Source: CAWAVN01 sp963844315
GTDB taxonomy: Bacteria; Planctomycetota; Planctomycetia; Planctomycetales; Planctomycetaceae
DNA: 64,000 nucleotides
Reading direction: 5' to 3'
Assembly (NCBI GenBank): GCA_963844315.1
Contig: CAWJOC010000022.1
Location: 186,001 to 250,000, forward strand
Shown here: one piece after another, positions 1 to 9,492 of the stretch
Layout of the letters: every line of letters starts with the position of its first letter
How positions within the stretch are numbered: position 1 is the stretch's first letter
The notes under the pieces: model-generated
What the model saw: only the letters and a program-made list of their open reading frames with translations
The model's database searches: none
Told to the model about the DNA's origin: nothing
Position numbers and translations under genes: made by a program

Positions 1-620
1 TTGTAGACCCAAAACCCGCAATTGCCGAAAAGTTGAGCGGGGAGGAACTAATCCTACTCGACATTCTGACGAATCAACTAAAAAGCCCTGATCCGCGTAT
101 TCGTCACTCTGCGATAGTTGCAACGAATAGGGTGTTCCGATCCATTCGCGGCAAGAATGTCCAAGTCAAGAAAGCGGGCGATGTGTTGATTAAGATTCTA
201 AAAAACAAAAGGGAAAAAGTCGAATACCGAAGTTTTGCAATGAATACACTTTTCCACGCTGAGTGCTGTGCGGAGAAGACAACAGAGTCCTGCATGAAAA
301 TCATTCTTGATACGAATGATGGGCTACAGGCTCGTGCGATGGTGTTCGCAGGTCTTCTTCTCACTCCCGCCTCAAAGGCCAATTTTTTCGTTTCAGAATT
401 GTGCCACGTCTATTGCGATTCCGAGGAACATCTTGCCATTCGTCTCAGTTGAGTTAATGCAATTGTCAGCGTCTCTGGAAAAGCCACTGCCATCGATCAG
501 AATGATATCGATGCTCTAGGGAAAATATCCACGAAAGAGAAGGAACCAAAAGAGATTCGAGAATGTGCTGCCGTTCTTGTTCAAATTCTCAATCCATTGC
601 CCCGGCAGAAAAAGCTCTGA
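1..620 (+). pseudogene. HEAT-like repeat protein, 3' end, interrupted by an in-frame TGA
   Basis: The frame is open from the window edge, so the 5' part lies outside. The translation is a series of paired amphipathic helices with HEAT-repeat spacing (for example DPRIRHSAIVATNRVF near the start and LAIRLS before the stop). A TGA at 450-452 ends the frame. The same frame then continues with VNAIVSVSGKATAIDQNDID and on to a second TGA at 618-620. The LAIRLS-stop-VNAIV junction is itself a typical HEAT helix, so the TGA replaces one residue of an otherwise continuous protein. Unlike the other broken genes here, no frame change is involved, so it is a nonsense substitution or a base-call error. 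Function is unknown beyond a probable protein-binding scaffold. The gene converges on deoC. Confidence 0.6.
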
Positions 621-627
621 CAAGAAT

Positions 628-1350
628 TCAATACCCGCCACTTGTGGTGGCTTGGGCATCAATGGCTGGCAACTTGAGGCGGGTGCGGCAGTCGTCGAGC
701 ATGTTTTTGGTGCGGCTGGCTCCCACGCGGGAGACGCCTAGGTTGCGAACTTCAAGTAGTGCATCCAAGTCACGAATACCGCCAGCGGCTTTGATGCCAA
801 CATGCGCGGGAGTGTTGGAGCGCATGAGTTTCAAATCATCCATTGTCACGCCGCCGGTTCCGTAGCCGGTGGAGGTTTTGACCCAGTCGGCGTTTAGCTC
901 TCCGCAAATCTGGCAAAGGCGGATTTTCTGGTCGTTACTCAAATAGCAGTTCTCGAAGATGACTTTCACTTTCTGCCCGGCGGCGTGGGTGGGTTCGATC
1001 ACCGCGCGGATGTCATTCCGCACATAATCCCAATCGCCAGAGAGCACCTTGGAGATGTTGACCACCATGTCCAACTCCTGGCAGCCATCGGATAGGGCGC
1101 GCTCGGCTTCGGCGGCTTTGATGGCCGTGGTATGGCCGCCGTGGGGAAAGCCGATGGTCGTGGAAGCCATCACTGTGCTGCCTTTAAGCTGCTCGGCACA
1201 CGCCTTGAGGTAATAAGGCATGATGCAGACGCTGGCGACGTCATACGCCAAGGCCAATTGAATCCCCGCGTCCAAGTCCTTCGTGGTGAGCGTGGGATTG
1301 AGCAGCGAATGGTCAATCATCTTCGCAACGTCTTCGTAGGTGTAGTCCAC
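628..1350 (-). CDS. deoC: Deoxyribose-phosphate aldolase DeoC
   Basis: Class I aldolase that cleaves 2-deoxy-D-ribose 5-phosphate to glyceraldehyde 3-phosphate and acetaldehyde in the cytoplasm, the last step of deoxynucleoside catabolism. The catalytic signature VKTSTGYG is present (Schiff-base lysine near residue 158), as are ELDMVVN around residue 92 and the later GIKAAGGIRD strand. Length of about 240 residues is normal. I chose the GTG at 1350 because a GGAG lies about 6 bases upstream of it. A longer reading from a TTG at 1398 would start inside a palindromic repeat. The frame is intact. Thymidine phosphorylase and cytidine deaminase, which feed this enzyme, are encoded near 58-60 kb, so the pathway is present but not in one operon. 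Confidence 0.93.
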   Translation of the reverse strand: MDYTYEDVAKMIDHSLLNPTLTTKDLDAGIQLALAYDVASVCIMPYYLKACAEQLKGSTVMASTTIGFPHGGHTTAIKAAEAERALSDGCQELDMVVNISKVLSGDWDYVRNDIRAVIEPTHAAGQKVKVIFENCYLSNDQKIRLCQICGELNADWVKTSTGYGTGGVTMDDLKLMRSNTPAHVGIKAAGGIRDLDALLEVRNLGVSRVGASRTKNMLDDCRTRLKLPAIDAQATTSGGY

Positions 1351-1392
1351 GGGGTTCTCCGGTGTTGTGATGATGTTTGCGTTCTGTACTCC

Positions 1393-1445
1393 ACCCAAGC
1401 CGACCGCTTGCGGTCGGTCTCCGACGCCAAGGCGTCAGCTTGGGT
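1393..1445. repeat. Nested palindrome with two internal hairpins
   Basis: An outer inverted pair ACCCAAGC (1393-1400) / GCTTGGGT (1438-1445) encloses two hairpins, CCGACCGCTTGCGGTCGG and GACGCCAAGGCGTC. It sits between the stop of the upstream minus-strand gene and the start of deoC. It resembles REP-type intergenic elements of planctomycetes. It could attenuate transcription or stabilise mRNA ends; that is inference. Confidence 0.75.
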
Positions 1446-1837
1446 TAGGCCGTCGGTGGCAGCACTTCGATCAACGAGATCACCGCCTGATGGGTCGAGG
1501 GCGGCAACGTGCCTTCGGCCAGAACGTAAATCGCTTTGCGAGTCGAAGGCGACAAGTTCGGCCATTGATGGATGATGAATTCCAGCTCGGCGGGCTTGTC
1601 GGAATGTTCGCTCAAGATCGTGCTGATCATCTCGGAAAATTCGACGCTGCCCGTGCCGACGGAGGCGAAGAATGATTCTTGCAAAGTGCGGTCATCGAAG
1701 CGCCGCAGCTTGTCCAAGACCTGGTTCACTTCTTCCGGGCTGTAGTTCTGCGTCTTGAACCACTCCAGTAAATCCCGCTCAAGCTCCTGGCGGTCGATGT
1801 TCTCCGGCTCGGATCTGCCGGGCTCTTTGGTATTCAT
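1445..1837 (-). CDS. Hypothetical acidic protein, about 130 residues
   Basis: A soluble, acidic, helix-rich protein with no signal peptide or membrane segment. The N-terminal part (NIDRQELERDLLEWF) and the motif NYSPEEVNQVLDKLRRFDDRTL look like a short helical bundle; no family is recognised. The start is the ATG at 1837, directly preceded by AGGAAAGGAA, a strong ribosome-binding site. Its last codons run into the nested palindrome that separates it from deoC, which lies downstream on the same strand and could be cotranscribed. It is divergent from the beta-propeller gene, so the 133 bases 1838-1970 should hold both promoters; I could not pick out convincing -35/-10 boxes. Confidence 0.7.
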   Translation of the reverse strand: MNTKEPGRSEPENIDRQELERDLLEWFKTQNYSPEEVNQVLDKLRRFDDRTLQESFFASVGTGSVEFSEMISTILSEHSDKPAELEFIIHQWPNLSPSTRKAIYVLAEGTLPPSTHQAVISLIEVLPPTA

Positions 1838-1970
1838 GGCTGTTCCTTTCCTGTTTCTGACGGAAAGATTCCAAATTCTCAAGGAATGCCTATCATGGCA
1901 AACACACTTGGCGGAATGCAATCCCCCAAGACAAAGGCCCCTAAGACTTTTCCAGCGAGAGGAACGTGCC

Positions 1971-2912
1971 ATGAGATTCTGGTTTGTGTTGCCTTTGTTG
2001 GCGTTTTTGGCGATGGCTTGGCCCAAGGGACTCCAGGCGGACGAACCGCCAAAACGGACGTTTTACGCGGCGGATTCCTCGAAAAATCTCCTGGCCCGCG
2101 TGGAGCCATCGGGAGAGATTTCTTGGCGATATGAGATCGGTCCGCTGCATGATCTCCACCTATTGTCCAATGGGAATTTGCTATTTCAAACGTCTTGGAC
2201 GAGGATCATCCAACTGGATCCCAAGGACAACCGCGTGGTTTGGGAATACGATGCGACCACCAACGGCAACGAAAACCGCAAGGTGGAAGTGCACGCCTTC
2301 CAACGATCACCGAACGGATTGACGATGATCGCCGAGTCGGGAGCGGGGCGGATTATCGAAGTCGATCAAGCGGGGAAAATTCAGCATCAGATTGCCCTCA
2401 AGATCGAAAAGCCCCACCCGCACCACGATACCCGTTTGGTCCGCAAATTGGAGACCGGGAACTATCTGGTCTGCCAGGAAAACGATGGGCTGGTCCGGGA
2501 ATATGATTCCAAAGGCGAAGTTGTGTGGGAGTATGCCGTGCCGTTGTTCGGCAAGTCCCCCAAGGAAGGCCATGGACCGGAAGCCTTCGGCAACCAATGT
2601 TTCTCGGCAGTGCGATTAAAAAACGGCAACACCCTGATTGTCACCGGCAACGGGCATAGCGTGATTGAAGTCACGCCGAAGAAAGAGATCGTATGGAGCG
2701 TGCATCAAGACGACTTGCCAAACGTCCGGCTGGCGTGGGTCACGACGCTGCAAGTTTTGAAGAACGGGAACATCGTCATTGGCAACTGCCACGCCGGAAA
2801 AGACCAACCGCAACTCGTCGAAATTACCCGCGACAAGAAAGTCGTCTGGGCTTACAACAACTTCCGAGACTTCGGCAACTCGTTGACGAATTCCCTGGTG
2901 CTGGAAGAGTAA
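1971..2912 (+). CDS. Secreted beta-propeller protein (PQQ/arylsulfotransferase-like repeats)
   Basis: 313 residues. Residues 1-23 are a signal peptide (MRFWFVLPLLAFLAMAW, cleavage likely after LQA). The rest consists of repeated blades of about 45 residues with patterns such as NGNLLFQTSWTRIIQLD, GNYLVCQENDGLVREYD, NGNTLIVTGNGHSVIEV and NGNIVIGNC, each followed by a K/D-x-VVWxY strand. That is the look of PQQ-like or arylsulfotransferase (ASST) propellers, but I see no catalytic histidine arrangement that would prove sulfotransfer, so a binding or structural role is equally possible. Start chosen at the ATG with GAGAGGAA upstream. The frame is intact. It ends at 2912 and is followed by a two-hairpin repeat. 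Confidence 0.8.
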   Translation: MRFWFVLPLLAFLAMAWPKGLQADEPPKRTFYAADSSKNLLARVEPSGEISWRYEIGPLHDLHLLSNGNLLFQTSWTRIIQLDPKDNRVVWEYDATTNGNENRKVEVHAFQRSPNGLTMIAESGAGRIIEVDQAGKIQHQIALKIEKPHPHHDTRLVRKLETGNYLVCQENDGLVREYDSKGEVVWEYAVPLFGKSPKEGHGPEAFGNQCFSAVRLKNGNTLIVTGNGHSVIEVTPKKEIVWSVHQDDLPNVRLAWVTTLQVLKNGNIVIGNCHAGKDQPQLVEITRDKKVVWAYNNFRDFGNSLTNSLVLEE

Positions 2913-2971
2913 ATGACTTTTTGAATGTTAATTAAAGTCTTTGACTCCGCCGTTGGTCTTCATTGGTTTTC

Positions 2972-3091
2972 GTCCCCTCTCCCCTTGGGGGAGAGGGTTA
3001 GGGTGAGGGGTTGAATTTTAAGATTGACGTCTTCCTTTTATCGCTACCCCTCATCCGGCCTTCGGCCACCTTCTCCCAAGGGGAGAAGGGA
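2972..3091. repeat. Two-hairpin intergenic repeat, copy A
   Basis: About 120 bases made of a first hairpin (CCTCTCCCC-TT-GGGGGAGAGG), the phrase TTAGGGTGAGGGG, a variable middle, then CCCCTCATCCGGCCTTCGGCCACC and a second hairpin (CTTCTCCC-AA-GGGGAGAAG). A second copy in reverse orientation lies at 14812-14905 plus 16533-16560, where an IS splits it. Here it separates two convergent genes and may end transcription on both strands. Confidence 0.85.
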
Positions 3092-3133
3092 CATTTCTAA
3101 GCTGTCTAGTTGCGGCAAAGTCGAGTTGGATGT

Positions 3134-5093
3134 TTACGCCGGTTTGCCGTTGGTGAGTTCCAGCTTGTATTGGCCCGGTTTGCCGATGAGGTCTTCGAGC
3201 ATCTTGGCATCGACGCTTTCGTGCTCCAGGAGGGCCTTGGCGATGATGTCGAGTTCCCCGCGGTGCTCCTTGAGAATCTCCATCGCCTTGTTGGAGGCAT
3301 CCACCAAAAACCGTTGCACTTCCTGGTCGATGATGCGGGCGGTCTCATCGCTGTGATGGCGCTGCTCGTGGATTTCTTTTCCCAGGAACGGGTGCTCATC
3401 CACTTGGGTGAAGGCCACGGGGCCAATCACGTCGCTCATGCCCCAGTTGGCGACCATCCGCCGGGCGATCTGGGTGACTTGCTTTAAGTCCCCTTCGCCG
3501 CCGGCGGTGTACTCATCGAACACCAGTTTCTCGGCGGCGCGTCCGCCCAAGGCCATGATGAGCTGCGTTTGCAGGCGGCGTTCGCCGATGCTGTAGCGGT
3601 CATCGTCGGGCAGGAATTGCGTGACGCCCAAGGCCCGGCCTCTGGGGATGATGGTCACTTTATGCACGGGGTCGGCATCGGGCAGCATCCAGCCCAACAG
3701 GGCGTGACCGGCTTCGTGGTAGGCGGTCATCTCGCGCTCGTGGGCGTTCAAGACTTCCTCGCGGCGAGGACCCATCAGCACCCGGTCGCGGGCATAATCG
3801 AAATCATCCCGTTTGACCACATTTTGCGAATGCCGGGCGGCATTCAGGGCCGCTTCGTTGACAAGGTTCTTCAACTCCGCCCCGGAAAACCCAATCGTGG
3901 CGGCGGCGATTTGTTCGAGGTTCACGTCCTCGGCCAAGGGAACCTTGCGGCAATGGACCTTTAAGATCCCCAACCGACCGGCTTTGGTGGGACGGTCAAT
4001 CGTCACGTGCCGGTCGAATCGTCCGGGCGCAATAGGGCGGGGTCCAATACGTCGGGGCGGTTGGTGGCGGCCATCACGATGACAGCTTCGGTCTGCGTGA
4101 AGCCATCCATTTCGCTCAGGATCTGGTTGAGCGTCTGCTCGCGCTCATCGTGGCCGCCGCCGACGCCCGCTCCGCGAATCCGGCCCACGGCGTCGATTTC
4201 ATCAATGAAAATAATGCAAGGGGCATTGTCTTTGGCCGTGCGGAACAGATCCCGCACCCGGCTGGCCCCCACGCCGACGAACATCTGAATGAACTCTGAG
4301 CCGTTGATCGAATAAAACGGCACGCCCGCTTCACCTGCGGTCGCCCGCGCGAGCAGGGTTTTTCCCGTGCCGGGAGGACCCATTAGTAAAACGCCTTTGG
4401 GAATCGTCGCCCCTAAGCGTTGGAACTTTGCGGGGTTTTTGAGATACTCGACAAGCTCTTGCAGTTCCATCTTGGCCTGCTCCATCGCGGCCACATCGTC
4501 GAAGGTGGTGCGTTGGTCCGATGCTTGAAAGCGCTTGGCCTGGCTGCGGATGAAGTTGCTCATCATGCCGCCGCCCATGGGGTCGGCGGTGCGGCGCATC
4601 ATAATCCAGAAAAACATGATCAACATGAGAGGCAGAAACAGCCAGAACAAGAGTTGAGTGCCCATGCCGGTGCTTGTGGTTTTCGCCCGAATCTTGGTGT
4701 CCGGGTCTTGCCGGATTGTGTCTTCGAGTTGGGAGTCGTTCAAAGCGGTTTCGGGAAGGATGGTGTTGAATTCCGTCGGGAGGGGCGTCTCCTCGTCTTC
4801 GGGATTGGCGGGCGGAGTTTTCCATTTGCCCGTGAGGACATCGCCGTGGAACGTGACTTCCTCGATGTTTTCATCCTTGACCTGCTCCAGGAAAAACGAA
4901 TAGTCCACCGTTTGCCCGGTGTTCTGCGGATTCTGTTGATACATGTAAATCAACAAAAACCCGAACAGGACGATCAGAATCAACCATCCGCTCGAAAAGC
5001 CGGGCGCGGGGCTTCATCGCCTTCGGCGCGGCGGTTCGGGGGACGTTTGCCCGGCGGGTTTTGGGGCGATTTCTCCGGAGGAGGCGAGGACAT
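3134..5093 (-). CDS. ftsH: ATP-dependent zinc metalloprotease FtsH (two apparent frameshifts)
   Basis: Membrane-anchored AAA+ protease that degrades misfolded membrane proteins and short-lived regulators. Visible in order: a proline-rich N-terminus from ATG 5093 (MSSPPPEKSPQ), a first membrane helix (LILIVLFGFLLIYMY), a periplasmic loop, a second helix (LLFWLFLPLMLIMFF), Walker A GPPGTGKT, Walker B IIFIDEID, the second region of homology, and zinc site HEAGH with a downstream third ligand region. Total length of about 652 residues is normal. The frame breaks twice: near 4995-4998 (four T on the coding strand where five are needed to join PAF to SSGWLIL) and near 4023 (CCCGGACG where CCCGGGACG would give LLRPGRFDRHV). 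Both are one-base homopolymer deletions, so the gene is probably intact in the organism. Confidence 0.93.
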
Positions 5094-5347
5094 ATTGACT
5101 ATTCGTGCTCCGAGGGCGGATCGTTTCCAAAGATGCTTCCCGGAATCTCCAGGAGTATTGCAGGTTACAATACCCAGCCGATGGGAGCAATCAGACGGGC
5201 GGAATTCCCGAAGAGAATCCGCCGAACAAATCGGTCGAGTTGGCAAGGATTTCGTGTCTGGCCGCGTTTGGTTCCCTGGAACCGCTGGACAATGCGGGGG
5301 CTTTTGCTATGGTCTCCTGGGGAAATGTCCCCTCGCGAGGATTTTGC

Positions 5348-5845
5348 ATGAAGAGCGGTTTTCTGGGCTTTCAAGCGTCCCTGATGTTGGATGTGGTGGT
5401 TTGCGCCTTGGTACTGGTTGTTCCCTGGCTCGTGTTCAGCATTTATACGGTGAAGGTCAAGCGGAACTACAGGCTGCACAAGAATCTGCAACTGGCTTTG
5501 GCCGTCGTGCTGTTCTTGGCGGTGGCGGCGTTTGAAGTGGACATGCAATTCATCCACGGGGGCTGGGAAAACATCGTCAACAAAACCCCCGATTCTCCCA
5601 GGCGTTCTGGTGAAGAACTGGCGAGCATCCGCACCATGCTTTACGTGCATTTGGTCTTCGCGGTGACGACGCCGCTGCTCTGGGCGTTGACCATCGGATT
5701 GGCTTTGAAACGATTTCCCAGTCCCGCCGCCCCATCGGTTCATAGCGGGCTGCACAAAAAGCTGGGCTGGCTTTCCACGATGGACCTTTTGCTGACCTCC
5801 GTGACCGGGCTGATGTTTTATTACATGGCGTTTGTTGCCGAGTGA
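5348..5845 (+). CDS. DUF420 (YozB-like) membrane protein
   Basis: 165 residues with four predicted membrane helices (around LMLDVVVCALVLVVPWLVF, LALAVVLFLAVAAFE, VHLVFAVTTPLLWAL, and the C-terminal STMDLLLTSVTGLMFYY). Conserved histidines at MQFIHGG, YVHLVF and GLHKKLGW match the DUF420 family, whose members are often found near cytochrome oxidase genes and may bind heme or copper; the role is unproven. The start ATG 5348 has GCGAGGA upstream. It is divergent from ftsH with a 254-base gap in which I see no other gene. Confidence 0.8.
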   Translation: MKSGFLGFQASLMLDVVVCALVLVVPWLVFSIYTVKVKRNYRLHKNLQLALAVVLFLAVAAFEVDMQFIHGGWENIVNKTPDSPRRSGEELASIRTMLYVHLVFAVTTPLLWALTIGLALKRFPSPAAPSVHSGLHKKLGWLSTMDLLLTSVTGLMFYYMAFVAE

Positions 5846-6112
5846 CGATGCGGCCGAGAGAAGCCCGGTTGGAAAGAAAACTGTCTTGGCCGGAAGGCGG
5901 TTTTGGGGCGAACATTTTCCGCCGGGGCTTGTCCTTCCGTTGTGCGAAGGAGAACGGGGCGGCTTCTCCGAGCAAAAATCTTTCGCTTTCCCTTAGAAGC
6001 ATTCCGGCATAAGATAGGTTCGTTAAGGCGATGCCATTGCCACCCTCCCATGCCGCCTGCCCCTTGTTCCCGCCCGTTTGATGTATTCGCTTTGAAGGAC
6101 TGTCTTTCCGCC

Positions 6113-7434
6113 ATGAATCCGTCCGCCCTGCCTGCCAGAAGCACGGAATCGGAAATCGCTAAACCAGAACCCGCCGAGCCGGAAAAACCGTCGTCGGTCC
6201 TCGCCACTCGTTCCATTTACAACCGGGTGTTCTGGATGGCGTACGCGGCCAACGTCTCCTTGGTGATGGCTAATGCCCTCACGTTTCGCTTTGCGGAGTT
6301 TGTCTCCTGGCTGGGCGGCAGCGAACAAACGGCGGGCACGATTGTCAGCGTGGGCATCTTCGGGCGCTTCTGGTTCGGCTCGTGCTGGGGCAAGCCATCG
6401 ACAATTACGGAACCCGCAAGCTTTGGATTCTGGGGTGTATCATTTACATCACCAGTGCCAGCTTGTTTTTGGGAATGTCCCATTTGGGCTGGCCAATTTA
6501 CCTGGCCCGTCTGGGGTTTGCGGCGGGGCTTGCCACGATGTTTACCTGCTCGATGGTCCATATCCAAAACCTGGTTCCCGCCAACCGCCGAACCGAAGTC
6601 ATCGGGAATCTGGGAAGCAGCGGGTTCGTGGGGATGATCTTAGGCGCCCAATTGGGCGATTGGATTTTTGCGCCACCTTGGATGGCCACTTGCGGTTTAT
6701 GGTGCTCTTTGGCGGGACCGTGGTGTTGGGGCTGGTGTATTTCATGTTGATTGCGCTGCTCACGCGGGGCGATGTCCACCAAAGACATCTTCGCACGCCG
6801 GGCGTGCACCGTTTGATTTTCCGGTATTGGCCGGGGAATGTGGTGCTGGTCGCGATCATGATGGGCATCAGCCTGACGGTGACCACGGTGTTTCTCACGC
6901 GGTACGCCACGTCTTTGGGAATGGTCAACGGGGTGGGCACGTTTTTCACGGCCTATGCGGTGATGGCGTTTTTGTTCCGCGTGCAAACCGCCACCTGGAG
7001 CCGCACCATGGGCCGCCATCAAATGATCTGGCTGGGTCTGGCCGGGCATTGCTTCGGCCACGGGGTCTTGCCATTTATCACGCAGGAATGGCATTTTCTG
7101 ATTCCCGCCGCCGCGTGCGGTTTCGGGCATGCCCTGCTCTTTCCCGCCGTCGTTTCGCTGGGAGCGGGGGCGTTTCCGAAAGAATACCGCGGCTCCGGCA
7201 CGACAATCACTTTGGGCTTTATCGAACTTGGCTCGGCACTGTCCGCTCCAATCTTGGGCAAGGTGATCGACCTGGGGGGACCATCGGGTTTCACGCGGAT
7301 GTTCTGGTTCTCAAGCGGGATGGCGTTCACCATCGGCGTCATCTACGCTTTGACGAATCCGCGAATCGACATCGAAGCCGAAACGCCCAGCGCCCTTAGG
7401 GATCTCAATCCCCATCTGGAAGTCCCCGCGCTAG
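6113..7434 (+). CDS. Major facilitator superfamily transporter (frameshifted)
   Basis: Twelve-helix MFS carrier, substrate unknown. From ATG 6113 an N-terminal cytosolic tail leads into SIYNRVFWMAYAANVSLVMANALTF. The conserved loop between helices 2 and 3 (RLVLGQAIDNYGTRKLW) and the pair IYLARLGFAAGLATMF support the family. The frame changes at 6362-6364 (GGG where GGGG restores GIFGALLVRLVLG) and at 6673-6674 (CC where CCC restores APTLDGHLRF). Both are homopolymer deletions. Literally the last frame runs on to 7721 and overlaps the next gene, but after about 7410 it no longer resembles a transporter. One further base change near 7410 would end it at the TAG at 7432-7434, the end I give; this end is uncertain. 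Confidence 0.75.
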
Positions 7435-7602
7435 CGTGTCGCTGGGAACCGAGTCTGCCGACCGCGCGGGGAAGCCGCTGCAGAATCCAGGCAAGGTTGA
7501 AATCCCCGCCCGGACTCTCTTTAATAACGTTAAGAGGTGCAGAAAAAACCAACGGGGTTTTTCAGAGACCTACCCATTTTCATCATTCCAACAGAGGGAC
7601 CC

Positions 7603-7914
7603 ATGCAGACATTTCAGAAAACGTTCGCGGCGATGGCTTTGCTCGCCGTCATCGGATTGGTTGGTTGCGGCACTGGTACGAAGACCGAACTGCCACCAAA
7701 AACCGGCACGCAGAATACTGACCACGGAGACCATGCCGAATCGCATTCCCACGATGACGGCAAAACCGAGCCGATGAAGACCCAACCAATGGGGGCCGAA
7801 CCGAACAAAGTCGAACCGATTCCCCCGGCTAACGATACCAAGCAACCCACGGAACCAGAGGCGGAATCCGGCTCGACGGAGAACAAAGGCGGCGTGGACA
7901 TTCCGAACGAATAG
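7603..7914 (+). CDS. Small low-complexity lipoprotein
   Basis: 103 residues. A hydrophobic N-terminus (FAAMALLAVIGLVGCG) ends in a lipobox LVGC, so it is probably a lipid-anchored envelope protein. The mature part is a hydrophilic, Pro/Glu/Thr/Lys-rich tail with a His/Asp cluster (DHGDHAESHSHDD) that could bind metal ions. No domain is recognised. The ATG at 7603 has GAGGG upstream. A hairpin terminator follows at 7957-7992, so it is probably a single-gene unit. Confidence 0.75.
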   Translation: MQTFQKTFAAMALLAVIGLVGCGTGTKTELPPKTGTQNTDHGDHAESHSHDDGKTEPMKTQPMGAEPNKVEPIPPANDTKQPTEPEAESGSTENKGGVDIPNE

Positions 7915-7956
7915 AATTCCGCTCCTGCCCGCAGGACGTTTTCGCAGATTTTTACT

Positions 7957-7992
7957 AAACGACGCAGCGGTCCGTCCCGCCGCGTCGTTTTT
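7957..7992 (+). terminator. Rho-independent terminator after the lipoprotein gene
   Basis: AAACGACGCAGCGG and CCGCCGCGTCGTTT form a 14-bp stem with one mismatch, closed by a short loop and followed by a T-run. It lies 43 bases after the lipoprotein stop and just before argH. Confidence 0.8.
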
Positions 7993-8031
7993 CATGCTGA
8001 CGGACAATCACTTGCGAGGGGAGACGCCATC

Positions 8032-9408
8032 GTGGCCAAAGCCTGGGGGGGACGCTTTCAAGGTGCGACGGATCCGCGCGTGGAGCGGTTTACCGAGTCC
8101 ATCAGCTTCGATGCGCGGCTCGCGCCCTACGACATCCAAGGCTCGAAGGCTCACGCCCGGATGCTCGCGAGCGTGGGGTTGATCTCCGAAACCGAAAGCC
8201 AGCAAATCCTCCAGGGGCTGGATGAAATCGGCCAGCAAATCGAGCGCGGGGAAATGGAATTCCGCGCGGAGCTGGAAGATATCCACATGCACATCGAAAG
8301 CGCCCTGATCGCAAAACTGGGCGACGTGGGCCGAAAGCTGCACACGGGCCGCAGCCGAAACGATCAGGTCGCCACCGACATGAAGCTCTTCGTCCGCGAC
8401 GCCATCGACCGCGTGGATCACTTGCTCGTCGATGTGCAACGGGCGTTTGTCTCGCGGGCGGATCGCGATCAGGATGTCATCCTGCCCGGATACACCCATC
8501 TTCAAAGAGCCATGCCCGTCATGGCCGGTCATTACTGGCTCGCGTACTGCGAGAAGTTCGAACGCGACCGCCAGCGTCTGGCCGACACCCGGAAGCGGGT
8601 CAACATTTCGCCACTGGGAGCGGCGGCGCTTGCGGGAACATCGCTGCCCATCGACCGCCATCAAACGGCCCAGGATTTGGGCTTCAGCGAAGTCGCCGCC
8701 AACAGTTTGGACATATCCAGCGACCGGGATTATCTGCTTGAATTTGTGTTCGATCTTGCATTGATTGCGACGCATCTCAGCAATTGGGCGGAGGAGTGGA
8801 TCATCTGGTTTTCCACGGAGTTCGGATTTCTCAAATTGCCCGATGCCTACACGACCGGCTCATCGATCATGCCGCAAAAACGAAACCCGGACGTGTTGGA
8901 ATTGATTCGCGGCAAAACCGCCCGCGTGCAGTCCGCCGTGCCGCAGCTTTTGGTTTTACTCAAAGGCTTGCCAATGGCCTATAACCGCGATTTGCAAGAG
9001 GACAAGCTCGCGGCCTTCGATGCCTTCGACACCGTCGCCGCCTGCCTGGAAGTGGCTCCGCCCTTAATCACCGGGGCCGAACTGCAAACCGCCCGCATCA
9101 GCGCCCGGCTGGAAGAAGGATTCCTGGATGCCACCGCGCTCATGGAATACCTTATCAAGAAAGGCGTCCCCATGCGGACCGGCCACGAAACCGTGGGAAA
9201 ACTCGTCGCGATGTGCGAATCAAAAGCCTGCCAGCTTCGGGAATTGCCCCTGGATCAAATGCAATCCATCTGCGAGTACATTGGCTCCGATGTGGTGAAT
9301 GTTTTAGGCACTGCCAACGCCGCCCTAGCCCTCCAAAGCTACGGCTCCGGCGGCAAAGCCCAAGTAGCCGAGCAACTGGCCCGATGGAAAGAAAAACTCA
9401 AGATGTAA
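8032..9408 (+). CDS. argH: Argininosuccinate lyase
   Basis: Cleaves argininosuccinate into arginine and fumarate, the last step of arginine synthesis, as a cytoplasmic homotetramer. The 458-residue length is normal. The fumarase/aspartase superfamily signature GSSIMPQKRNPD is present at about residues 276-287 and includes the catalytic serine; HTGRSRNDQVATD and the TRLGYTHLQ-type region (PGYTHLQRAMPV) are also there. The start is a GTG at 8032 with GAGGGGAGA upstream, giving MAKAWGGRF, the standard N-terminus. The frame is intact. No other arg genes are next to it; carB at 53.7 kb supplies carbamoyl phosphate for the same pathway. Confidence 0.96.
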   Translation: MAKAWGGRFQGATDPRVERFTESISFDARLAPYDIQGSKAHARMLASVGLISETESQQILQGLDEIGQQIERGEMEFRAELEDIHMHIESALIAKLGDVGRKLHTGRSRNDQVATDMKLFVRDAIDRVDHLLVDVQRAFVSRADRDQDVILPGYTHLQRAMPVMAGHYWLAYCEKFERDRQRLADTRKRVNISPLGAAALAGTSLPIDRHQTAQDLGFSEVAANSLDISSDRDYLLEFVFDLALIATHLSNWAEEWIIWFSTEFGFLKLPDAYTTGSSIMPQKRNPDVLELIRGKTARVQSAVPQLLVLLKGLPMAYNRDLQEDKLAAFDAFDTVAACLEVAPPLITGAELQTARISARLEEGFLDATALMEYLIKKGVPMRTGHETVGKLVAMCESKACQLRELPLDQMQSICEYIGSDVVNVLGTANAALALQSYGSGGKAQVAEQLARWKEKLKM

Positions 9409-9410
9409 GA

Positions 9411-9485
9411 GGGGATCAGGCACAATTTTCTTCGGAAAGCTCGCGATGAACTCGAAATTGTTCCATGAAAATCGTGCCTGACCCC
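9411..9485. repeat. Imperfect inverted repeat between convergent genes
   Basis: Arms GGGGATCAGGCACAATTTTC (9411-9430) and GAAAATCGTGCCTGACCCC (9467-9485) pair with two differences across a 36-base centre. It lies right after argH and ahead of the acylphosphatase stop. It may be a dispersed repeat and could act as a bidirectional terminator (inference). Confidence 0.7.
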
Positions 9486-9492
9486 TTCGCGC

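Noticed and set aside
7435..7721. C-terminal extension of the MFS transporter
   Set aside because: It overlaps a well-started lipoprotein gene and has no membrane-protein character; probably read-on after an indel.
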